DNA of 64,000 nt. Origin: Mycolicibacterium septicum DSM 44393 (GTDB lineage: Bacteria > Actinomycetota > Actinomycetes > Mycobacteriales > Mycobacteriaceae). The notes under the pieces are model-generated. The model saw only the letters and a list, made by a program, of their open reading frames with translations. It made no database searches and was not told the origin of the DNA. Made by a program: the position numbers and the translations under genes. Location of the stretch: contig NZ_HG322953.1 of assembly GCF_000455325.1 (NCBI RefSeq), positions 59,011 to 123,010 of the forward strand. Reading direction: 5' to 3'. Positions 58,199 to 64,000 of the stretch are shown in pieces (within the stretch, counting starts at the first letter, position 1; every line of letters starts with the position of its first letter).

Positions 58199-58987
58199 TC
58201 ACTTGAGCGCGGCGTCGAGCAGGTCCTCGAGACGGCCCAGGTCACTGTCCAGCTCAGAGGCTGTTCTGCGGACCACCGCCACGTCCTTGCCGATGAATTC
58301 GCCGACCCGGGCGATGAATGCGTCCGCCGAGCCTGTGGCGGCGATTCCGCCCAGTGCACGGCTTGCCGCACTGCCGTGGGTGAGCGCGGTCAGCAGCGTC
58401 GCCTCGTCGATACCCAGTCGGTCGCCCAGGCGCACGCCCTCGGCCACGGCACCGATCTGCGCGGCGAACAGCGCGTTGTTCACCAGCTTCACCCGCTGTC
58501 CGGCGCCGACCGGACCGACATGCAGTACCGGATCGGCATAGGAGGTCAGCACCTCGCGGGCGCGGGCGACCGCGTCGTCGTCACCGCCGGCGAACACCGT
58601 GACGGTGCCGGCCGCGATGTCGTGCGGTCCGCCGCTGACCGGTGCGTCGACGACGGAGATGCCGCGTGCGGCCCCGCGCTCGGCGAGGGCCTCGGCAGTG
58701 CGGGGGCTGCCGGTGGTGTGCAGCACGAGCACAGAACCGGCCGGCATCTCGTCGATCAGATCCGGGCAGAGTTCCCGGACCTGATCGTCGGTGAACACGC
58801 AGACGATCGTGACGTCGGCATCGGTGACGGCAGCGCTCGCCGAATCCACCGGCTCGGCACCGAGTTCGGCTATCGCAGCGCGCTTTTCGTCGTCGCGGCC
58901 CAAGGCCCGCACCTGGTGTCCGGCGTCGGTCAGGCGGCGCACCATCGGAGCGCCCATCCGGCCTGCCCCGATGAAACCGATATGCAT
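58199..58987 (-). CDS. 3-hydroxyisobutyrate dehydrogenase family protein
   Basis: 262 residues. The Rossmann motif GFIGAGRMGAPMVRRL is at 4-19, the substrate loop DAPVSGG at about 115-121, and the catalytic lysine in AGQRVKLVNN (about 167). All family motifs are intact, so it should oxidise a beta-hydroxy acid with NAD(P). The next gene upstream encodes a second, similar enzyme and its stop overlaps this start by a few bases. Both may act on successive or stereo-distinct hydroxy acids. Confidence 0.88.
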   Translation of the reverse strand: MHIGFIGAGRMGAPMVRRLTDAGHQVRALGRDDEKRAAIAELGAEPVDSASAAVTDADVTIVCVFTDDQVRELCPDLIDEMPAGSVLVLHTTGSPRTAEALAERGAARGISVVDAPVSGGPHDIAAGTVTVFAGGDDDAVARAREVLTSYADPVLHVGPVGAGQRVKLVNNALFAAQIGAVAEGVRLGDRLGIDEATLLTALTHGSAASRALGGIAATGSADAFIARVGEFIGKDVAVVRRTASELDSDLGRLEDLLDAALK

Positions 58988-59805
58988 CAGCGGGGATGGT
59001 TCATGATGGCCAGGGCGTTGTCGGCTGCGTCGAACACTGCGCCCTGGGGAGCCGAGGCATCGTCGGCCAGGCTGGCGGCATGCCGGCAGTCCTTCTGCAG
59101 CAGCGCCCCCGCGATCGGTGCCAGGTTGTCCAGCGTCCCGCCGAACATGGCGATGCTGTTGAGCGCCTTACTGGTGGCCGAGCCGCGCGAGATCACCTCG
59201 CACAACGCCTGGCGGGGAACACCCAGCGCCTCACCGAGTTCCAGCGCACTCATGGCCGAACCCAGGTTGGCGCTGAACAGCAGGTTGTTCAGGATCTTGG
59301 CGACCTGACCGGCACCGATCCCGCCGAGGTGCACGATCGGGTCGGCATAGGTGGCGAACACCGGCCGCACCCGTTCGACGACTTCCTCGTCGCCGCCGAG
59401 CATCACCAGCAGGGTGCCCGCCGAGGCAGCGGGCTCGCCCCCGCTCACCGGGGCGTCGACGACAGAAACGCCATGGGCGGCAGCCTTTTCCGCGATCTCA
59501 CGACAGGTGTCGGGGTGCACCGTGGAGTGAATGGCGATGACGCCGCCGGGTGCCAGTCCGGCCAGCACACCGTTCTCGCCGTCGAGCACCTGGCGCACGT
59601 CGTCGTCGCCGACCACACACAGGCAGACCAGATCACTGGCGGCGGCCAGTTCGGCGGGGGAGCCCGCGGTCTTGGCCGCGGTGTCGGCGAAGGGTTCCAG
59701 GGACGCCGGGCGGCGGGCCCACAGGGTCGTCTCGAAGCCGCCCTCGACAATCCGCCGGGCCATCGGCGCGCCCTGGCTGCCCAGCCCGATAAATCCGACT
59801 CGCAT
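58987..59805 (-). CDS. 3-hydroxyisobutyrate dehydrogenase family protein (paralogue)
   Basis: 272 residues from the ATG with an RVGFIGLGSQGAPMARR beginning; the longer upstream frame lies in the hydrolase gene. DAPVSGG (about 115) and the lysine in GAGQVAKILNN (about 167) are present. It shares the fold and spacing of the adjacent protein at 58199-58987, with obvious sequence divergence. The pair could be a heterodimer or two separate dehydrogenases. Its start overlaps the stop of the upstream hydrolase gene by one base. Confidence 0.88.
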   Translation of the reverse strand: MRVGFIGLGSQGAPMARRIVEGGFETTLWARRPASLEPFADTAAKTAGSPAELAAASDLVCLCVVGDDDVRQVLDGENGVLAGLAPGGVIAIHSTVHPDTCREIAEKAAAHGVSVVDAPVSGGEPAASAGTLLVMLGGDEEVVERVRPVFATYADPIVHLGGIGAGQVAKILNNLLFSANLGSAMSALELGEALGVPRQALCEVISRGSATSKALNSIAMFGGTLDNLAPIAGALLQKDCRHAASLADDASAPQGAVFDAADNALAIMNHPR

Positions 59806-60698
59806 CAACCTGCCTCCACTTCCACTTCGGTATTCACAGTGCCTGTCATCGGCTCGAGGCCGCGGTCGGCTACGCATTGTTCGGCGAAGGTCAACACCTT
59901 GCGGTGATAACACGCGGCGGTCAGCCCCACACTGAGGTTGTGCCCGCTGTCGGCGAGCTCACCGGTCTCGACCCGGGGCGCGGCGGTGAACATCGCGCCG
60001 ATCCCGGCCAGTGCCTCCGCATCGGACTCCCAGACGTTCTCGTACTCGCCGGCGAGGAACTGCACCGGCACCGTCGTCTGCCCGGCCAGGGCCGGAAAGT
60101 CCTGTCGCGACCAGCTTTTGATGACATCGCCCTCGTAAGCGGTGCCGCCCGCGGACAATCCGGCGCCGATCACGTCCGGCGGGTAGAGCCGGGCCGGCTC
60201 CCACAGCAGCTCACGAAGACCGCGCGGGCGGTTCACGGGCGAGGCGTCCTTCAGTAGCTCCTGCGCCCCCGGGTGGTAGCGGCGGCCGGTGCCGGCCAGT
60301 GACACGCCGAGCACCTCGGGCCGTTGCACCGCCAGGTGCAGGGCCAGCTCGCAGCCCATCGAATGGCCCAGAACGAACAGGTCCGCCGCACCGGCGATGC
60401 GCTGGATTGCGCCGAACGCCAGCGCGACCCGTTGTTCGGGCCGTGCCATGGCGTCCGGGTAGGCCGCCGATGCGCCATAGCCGGGACGGTCCAGCGCGAT
60501 CACGGTGTACCCCTGGTCGACCGCGATGCGCAGCAGCGACAGTTCCGGGTGTCCGGGGCAGTCGAAGTAGGCAGACGTGGTGGCTCCACCGTGCAATGCG
60601 ACGACGACGGCGCGCGGGTCGGGGGACTCGGCGACCAGCGCCGACATCGGGACGCCGTCGACCATCACCACCCGGGGGTGCGGATCGGCCTTACTCAT
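59805..60698 (-). CDS. Alpha/beta hydrolase
   Basis: 297 residues. VVALHGGATTSAYFD (about 32-46) supplies the oxyanion region, GHSMG (about 113) the nucleophilic serine, and DSGHNLSVG near residue 258 the histidine. A 40-residue C-terminal extension is present. It stands between the DUF35-thiolase fusion and the hydroxyacid dehydrogenases in one minus-strand unit, consistent with hydrolysis of a thioester or ester product, but substrate type cannot be read from sequence. Confidence 0.85.
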   Translation of the reverse strand: MSKADPHPRVVMVDGVPMSALVAESPDPRAVVVALHGGATTSAYFDCPGHPELSLLRIAVDQGYTVIALDRPGYGASAAYPDAMARPEQRVALAFGAIQRIAGAADLFVLGHSMGCELALHLAVQRPEVLGVSLAGTGRRYHPGAQELLKDASPVNRPRGLRELLWEPARLYPPDVIGAGLSAGGTAYEGDVIKSWSRQDFPALAGQTTVPVQFLAGEYENVWESDAEALAGIGAMFTAAPRVETGELADSGHNLSVGLTAACYHRKVLTFAEQCVADRGLEPMTGTVNTEVEVEAG

Positions 60699-60714
60699 GG
60701 GGTACGCCCATGCT

Positions 60715-62370
60715 TCAGTCGTCCCTGCGCATCAGCAGCACGCCGCTCGGGGTCAGACCGCCGCTGCTGGCCACGGCGACGCGTGCGTCGGCCACCTGGC
60801 GCTCACCGGCCTCGCCGCGCAGCTGGGTGACAGCCTCGTGGATGAGACCCATCCCGTGGGTGCGGCCGTGCGAGAGCTGTCCGCCGTGGGTGTTGAGCGG
60901 GATGATGCCGTCGCGGGCGATGTTATGGCCGCCGTCGAGGAAGTCCTTGGCCTCGCCGATGCCGCAGAAACCAAGGCCCTCCAGCCAGGACAGGCAGTTG
61001 AAGCTGAACCCGTCATAGAGCTCGGCGACATCGACATCGCTGGGGCGCAACGAGGTTCGCGACCACATGTGCGCGCTCTGGCCGAGCACCTGCGGTTCGT
61101 GGGTCAGCGTGGTCTGGTCCCAGTCCAACCGTTCGATGATCTGGGTGCCCACCGCCTCGAACAGGATCGGCGGCTTGGCCAGATCGCGCGCGACGTCGAC
61201 GGCCGAGACGATGACGGCCACCGCGCCGTCGCACGGCACATCGCAGTCGTAGAGGCCGAACGGCGTGGTGATCATGCGGGCCGACAGGTAGTCGTCCATG
61301 GTCATCGGATCGCGGTAGATCGCGGTCGGGTTCAGCGCGGCGTTGGCGCGCTGGTTCAGCGCGATCCAGCCGAGCGTCTCCCGCGTCGTGCCGTATCGGT
61401 CGAAGTGGCGACCGGCGTTCTGTGCCAACGTGTGTGCCGCCGAGGTGGACCCGAACGGGTGCTGCCAGCTGTTGGTGCGGCCACCCATCGGAGGGGACAT
61501 CTTGCCCTCCTTGACCAGCTGGCCGAAGGTCGCCTCCCACAGCGTGCGGAAACACAGGACGTGCTTGGCCATTCCGGTGGCGACGGCCATCATGGCGGCG
61601 ATCACCGAGCCACCGGGACCGAAGGTGTCCATACCACCGTTGATCCACGTCGGCCGCAGCCCGAGTGCGCCCTCCAGCGCGGTCACGCCGCCTTCGCCCA
61701 TGCCGGCGATGTCCAGACCCGGATAGGTGGACAAACCGTCGATGTCGTCGAACGTCAAACCGGCGTCGGCGACTGCCTTTTCGGCGGCTTCGATGGTCAG
61801 CGACAGCGGCGGCACCATCAGCCGGCGGCCGATGGTGGACATGCCGATGCCGGTGATGGCCGAGTGGTCCTCGAACTTCTCCTTGGTCAGCATCGGCCGG
61901 ACGTACTTGCCGACGTCCTGCGGAGCGACGGGCTCGGCGACCGGCGGGGTAGAGGTGGTGTCAGCCGACGGCTTGAACACCGGCAGCCAGACATCCTCGA
62001 TGTGCTGGAAGTCGGCCTCCACCGGCATCCCTAGCTTTAGATCGTCCGGCTCGCAGTCGACGATGTTGGTCGTCAGCCGGACCCGGGGATCCTCGGCGAT
62101 GGCCACCTCGGCCACCACGTACGGCGGCGGCATATCGGGGAAACCGAACCGGTGATTGACCGTGAATCCCGCCAGCGATGCCCGGCCGGACACGTCGCGC
62201 ACACCCATGTTGTGGCTGCGGCAATAGCGGCAGACCGGCTGCGGCGGATGGATGAGGGCGCTGCAGTCCTGGCACTCCTGGATTCGCAGCACCCCGTCGG
62301 CGCCCGCGGTCCAGAAGTACTCGTTGAGCGTGGTGACCGTCGGGAGCGGACGTCCCGGTATCTGTGACAA
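60715..62370 (-). CDS. DUF35 (OB-fold/zinc ribbon) - thiolase-like fusion, Ltp2/ChsH2-type aldolase candidate
   Basis: 551 residues. Residues 1 to about 135 are a DUF35 domain with zinc-ribbon cysteines C33, C36, C47 and C50. Residues about 165-551 are a thiolase fold without the nucleophilic cysteine: the equivalent region reads NGGMDTFGPGGS. Late motifs are YDGFSF (Tyr452) and HGGQLSHGRTHGMG. In steroid catabolism, Ltp2 is a thiolase-like retro-aldolase lacking that cysteine and needs the DUF35 domain of ChsH2. Here both parts are in one chain, so a self-contained aldolase is the best guess. The 94-bp upstream region has no clear operator. Confidence 0.85.
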   Translation of the reverse strand: MSQIPGRPLPTVTTLNEYFWTAGADGVLRIQECQDCSALIHPPQPVCRYCRSHNMGVRDVSGRASLAGFTVNHRFGFPDMPPPYVVAEVAIAEDPRVRLTTNIVDCEPDDLKLGMPVEADFQHIEDVWLPVFKPSADTTSTPPVAEPVAPQDVGKYVRPMLTKEKFEDHSAITGIGMSTIGRRLMVPPLSLTIEAAEKAVADAGLTFDDIDGLSTYPGLDIAGMGEGGVTALEGALGLRPTWINGGMDTFGPGGSVIAAMMAVATGMAKHVLCFRTLWEATFGQLVKEGKMSPPMGGRTNSWQHPFGSTSAAHTLAQNAGRHFDRYGTTRETLGWIALNQRANAALNPTAIYRDPMTMDDYLSARMITTPFGLYDCDVPCDGAVAVIVSAVDVARDLAKPPILFEAVGTQIIERLDWDQTTLTHEPQVLGQSAHMWSRTSLRPSDVDVAELYDGFSFNCLSWLEGLGFCGIGEAKDFLDGGHNIARDGIIPLNTHGGQLSHGRTHGMGLIHEAVTQLRGEAGERQVADARVAVASSGGLTPSGVLLMRRDD

Positions 62371-62464
62371 CTCGACTCCGGTGGTAAGCGGGTTATTCTG
62401 TGTGGAGAATCACGTTACCAGTTTCCGGGATCGGTGATCCAGCACCTATGCATTCGGAGTGGGC

Positions 62465-62686
62465 TCAGCCGGCCTCCCGCTGTGCCCGGGTGTCCTTCAA
62501 CTCGATGATCGCGTGCACGGGGCAGTCCAGCAGGGCACGCCGGACCGCGTCCTCGTCGGCCTCGGGAATGTTGCCGTCACCCTGAAGTGAGGCGTACCCC
62601 CAGTCGTCGAGCGGGAAGTACTCCGGTGCGTGCTTGGCGCACAATCCGAAGCCATCGCACAACGTGCGATCGAGCTTGACCTTCAT
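62465..62686 (-). CDS. Small ferredoxin coupled to a NuoF-like reductase
   Basis: 73 residues, start overlapping the NuoF-like stop by 4 bases. C10-DGFGL-C16 ... C55-P gives the P450-ferredoxin motif with Phe13 at the variable position, and three cysteines. The C-terminal tail is longer and basic. Unlike the other three ferredoxins it is coupled to a flavoprotein rather than a P450, so it may be the common carrier delivering electrons to P450s or the Rieske oxygenase. Confidence 0.9.
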   Translation of the reverse strand: MKVKLDRTLCDGFGLCAKHAPEYFPLDDWGYASLQGDGNIPEADEDAVRRALLDCPVHAIIELKDTRAQREAG

Positions 62687-63990
62687 ACCGCCACCACCGC
62701 CTCCACGGACTCCACCTCGTAGGGCCGATCGGCAGTGAATGCACCCGAACGGCAAGTCTGACAGCCATTTTCGAGGTGGCGCTGCACCAGGTCGGGGAAC
62801 TGGGACAGCAGGCTCGCCGCCACATTGGCCGCGCCGTCGAGCGTGGCGCAGGCGCCACGGCCGCGCAGTACCACCGACCACCGCTTGAGCCGGTCCAGGT
62901 CCTCCTGCGTGGCCAGACCGTCGCGCAGGCCCGTGGCCACGGCTGCCATGGCGGCCGTTCCGTTGAAGCACGAACCGCACTGGCCGGCGTTCTCGCGGTC
63001 GAAGTACGCCAGCACGGACGCCGCGACGGCCACCGGGCAGTCATCGGTGAGGATGCCGATCGCGCCGCAGCCCAATCCGCTGCCGAGGGCCCGCACCGAC
63101 TCGTGATCCAGTGTGACCCCGACGATGTCGCGGTTGACCAGTCCGGCGAAATACCCACCCATCAGCGCCCCGCGGACCTTGTCGGCGGACACCCCGTGCA
63201 GGGTCAGCAGATCGGCGAAGGCGATGCCGTGCGGCAGTTCGTACAGCGCGGGCACGCGTCCGGCCCCGGTGATCGTGGCCAGGAAGGTGCCGGGGGAGGC
63301 CTCGGTGCCCAGTTCCCGGAACGCCCTTGCGCCGTGCTGGTGAAGGAAGGCCAGGTGAGCCAGCGTCTCGACATTGCTGATCAGCGTCGGCCTGCCATCC
63401 ACTCCCTCCTCGAACGGGCGCGGTGGCTTGTCCGTCGGCTTCGCCGGTCCTCCGTTGACCACGTGGACGGCGGCGGTTTCCTCGCCCGCGACGTAACCCG
63501 GAGCGACGGTGAGCAATTCGATCGCCACACCGGGCAGTTCGCGGGGGAGTTCGGCGAGCGCGCGCTCGATGCTCTCGGCGGCCCGGGGATCCGACACGTA
63601 CACCACGGCGCGGTCGGCACCGACGACCCCGGCCGCCAGTCGCAGGCCGTCCAGCACCGCATGTGGGCGGTTGCGCAGCAACCAGCGGTCCTTGATCGAG
63701 GCCGGCTCGCCCTCTTCGCCGTTGGCGATCACCACCGAGCCGATCTTGGCCTCGCCGCCCTGCTGTCCGTTGTCGCGGACCGTACGCAGTTTCACCGCCA
63801 TCGGGAAGGCCGCACCGCCCCGTCCGAGCAGTCCGCCGGCCTGCACCTCGTTCAGCAGCTGCTCCGGATCGGTAAGGGCGCCATAGCCCCCGGCCCGCTG
63901 ATAGTCGGTCAGGCCTTCGGGTCCGTCGCGCAGGAGGCGCGGGGTGATCCCCGGCCATGCCGCGACCGTCAGTTCGGCTGTCATGGTCAC
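62683..63990 (-). CDS. NuoF-like flavoprotein, probable NAD(P)H:ferredoxin reductase
   Basis: 435 residues. The FMN/NADH region shows GLLGRGGAAFPMAVK at 53-67 and ANGEEGEPASIKDR at about 89-102, as in complex I subunit NuoF. The iron-sulfur region is altered: C338-GS-C341 is followed by Gly instead of the third CxC cysteine, C381 lies in GRGACA, and an extra C410-x2-C413 pair is near the end. It has no other complex I genes around it and overlaps a ferredoxin gene by 4 bases. A dedicated reductase for that ferredoxin is likely. The start is 10 bases from the window end. Confidence 0.88.
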   Translation of the reverse strand: MTMTAELTVAAWPGITPRLLRDGPEGLTDYQRAGGYGALTDPEQLLNEVQAGGLLGRGGAAFPMAVKLRTVRDNGQQGGEAKIGSVVIANGEEGEPASIKDRWLLRNRPHAVLDGLRLAAGVVGADRAVVYVSDPRAAESIERALAELPRELPGVAIELLTVAPGYVAGEETAAVHVVNGGPAKPTDKPPRPFEEGVDGRPTLISNVETLAHLAFLHQHGARAFRELGTEASPGTFLATITGAGRVPALYELPHGIAFADLLTLHGVSADKVRGALMGGYFAGLVNRDIVGVTLDHESVRALGSGLGCGAIGILTDDCPVAVAASVLAYFDRENAGQCGSCFNGTAAMAAVATGLRDGLATQEDLDRLKRWSVVLRGRGACATLDGAANVAASLLSQFPDLVQRHLENGCQTCRSGAFTADRPYEVESVEAVVAV

Positions 63991-64000
63991 ATCCCGTCCC

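Noticed and set aside
62395..62410. ATTCT-N6-AGAAT repeat before the DUF35-thiolase gene
   Set aside because: The half-sites are in the everted orientation and with a different spacer than the GAGAAT-N3-ATTCTC operator, so it is not counted as a copy.
1..64000. CRISPR arrays, tRNA or rRNA genes, insertion sequences, phage genes or attachment sites
   Set aside because: I saw no spaced direct-repeat arrays, no tRNA-like cloverleaf, and no transposase or integrase among the coding regions. The gene set has uniform composition.
1..64000. Naming the cluster a cholesterol or estrogen degradation locus
   Set aside because: KstD-like, ACAD-pair and DUF35-thiolase features resemble steroid catabolism, but KshAB, HsaACDB, KstR and the Mce4 genes are not seen, and the ring-cleavage dioxygenase is MhpB-type. 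The substrate cannot be named from this window.

Overview
The window looks like chromosomal DNA of a mycobacterium-type actinomycete (Mycobacterium/Mycolicibacterium or a close relative). This is inferred from the high GC content, frequent GTG/TTG starts, many ATGA/GTGA stop-start overlaps, abundant acyl-CoA dehydrogenases, P450s and SDRs, a mycofactocin-type SDR, a Rv1318c-type membrane adenylyl cyclase, and P450-linked ferredoxins with the mycobacterial CxxXxxC cluster motif. I saw no rRNA, tRNA, insertion sequence, phage or CRISPR. No gene-free stretch exceeds about 215 bp. In total I call 64 protein genes, and almost all look like parts of a large catabolic region for a hydrophobic ring compound. 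The substrate cannot be named from sequence.

Layout. 1-2.5 kb: end of a thiolase, a MeaB-type GTPase and a TetR regulator. 2.5-4.9 kb (minus): IclR regulator, KstD-like flavoprotein and TetR in one transcription unit. 5.0-15.7 kb (plus): a long operon with a meta-cleavage core (MhpC-, MhpA-, MhpB-like), a second KstD-like flavoprotein, a luciferase-like monooxygenase, two SDRs, a cyclase-family hydrolase, an FMN reductase and a second C-C hydrolase. 15.8-24.9 kb (plus): TetR, ferredoxin, P450, amidohydrolase, two M24 pita-bread proteins, enoyl-CoA hydratase and a double CoA-transferase. 24.9-29.2 kb (minus): kinase-like protein, mycofactocin-type SDR, DapB-like dehydrogenase, TetR. 29.4-31.7 kb (plus): enoyl-CoA hydratase and adenylyl cyclase. 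31.8-37.6 kb (minus): carboxymuconolactone-decarboxylase-like protein, Rieske oxygenase, small coupled protein, amidohydrolase, NTF2-like protein and an acyl-CoA dehydrogenase pair. 37.8-44.7 kb (plus): amidohydrolase, acyl-CoA dehydrogenase, SDR, CoA-transferase, thiolase, acyl-CoA dehydrogenase. 44.8-52 kb: TetR, small proteins, a P450, and a kinase plus acyl-CoA dehydrogenase pair like LvaA/LvaC or the two halves of ACAD10/11. 52-58 kb: SDR, two P450/ferredoxin pairs, DUF1330 protein, F420-type luciferase-like enzyme, hydrolase. 58-64 kb (minus): two 3-hydroxyisobutyrate-dehydrogenase-like enzymes, a hydrolase, a DUF35-thiolase fusion, and a NuoF-like flavoprotein with its own ferredoxin.

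How it may fit together. A shared inverted repeat, GAGAAT-N3-ATTCTC, lies upstream of at least six transcription units: the meta-cleavage operon, the mycofactocin SDR, the DapB-like gene, the TetR/enoyl-CoA-hydratase divergon, the Rieske operon and a P450/ferredoxin/luciferase-like operon. A looser array of the same half-sites precedes the 37.8 kb beta-oxidation operon. I read this as one regulon, probably controlled by the TetR protein at 28.5-29.2 kb. P450s and the Rieske enzyme would oxygenate the substrate, KstD-like enzymes would desaturate rings, MhpA/B/C homologues would open an aromatic ring, and CoA-transferases, acyl-CoA dehydrogenases, hydratases, SDRs, thiolase and the DUF35-thiolase would shorten the remainder. 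The MhpD/E/F lower-pathway genes are absent, which suggests a fused-ring or alicyclic substrate rather than a simple phenylpropanoid.

Several proteins lack expected catalytic residues: the second M24 protein, one amidohydrolase, one kinase-like protein and half of the double CoA-transferase. Functional claims rest on motifs read by eye, and start sites were chosen from visible ribosome-binding sites and gene overlaps.
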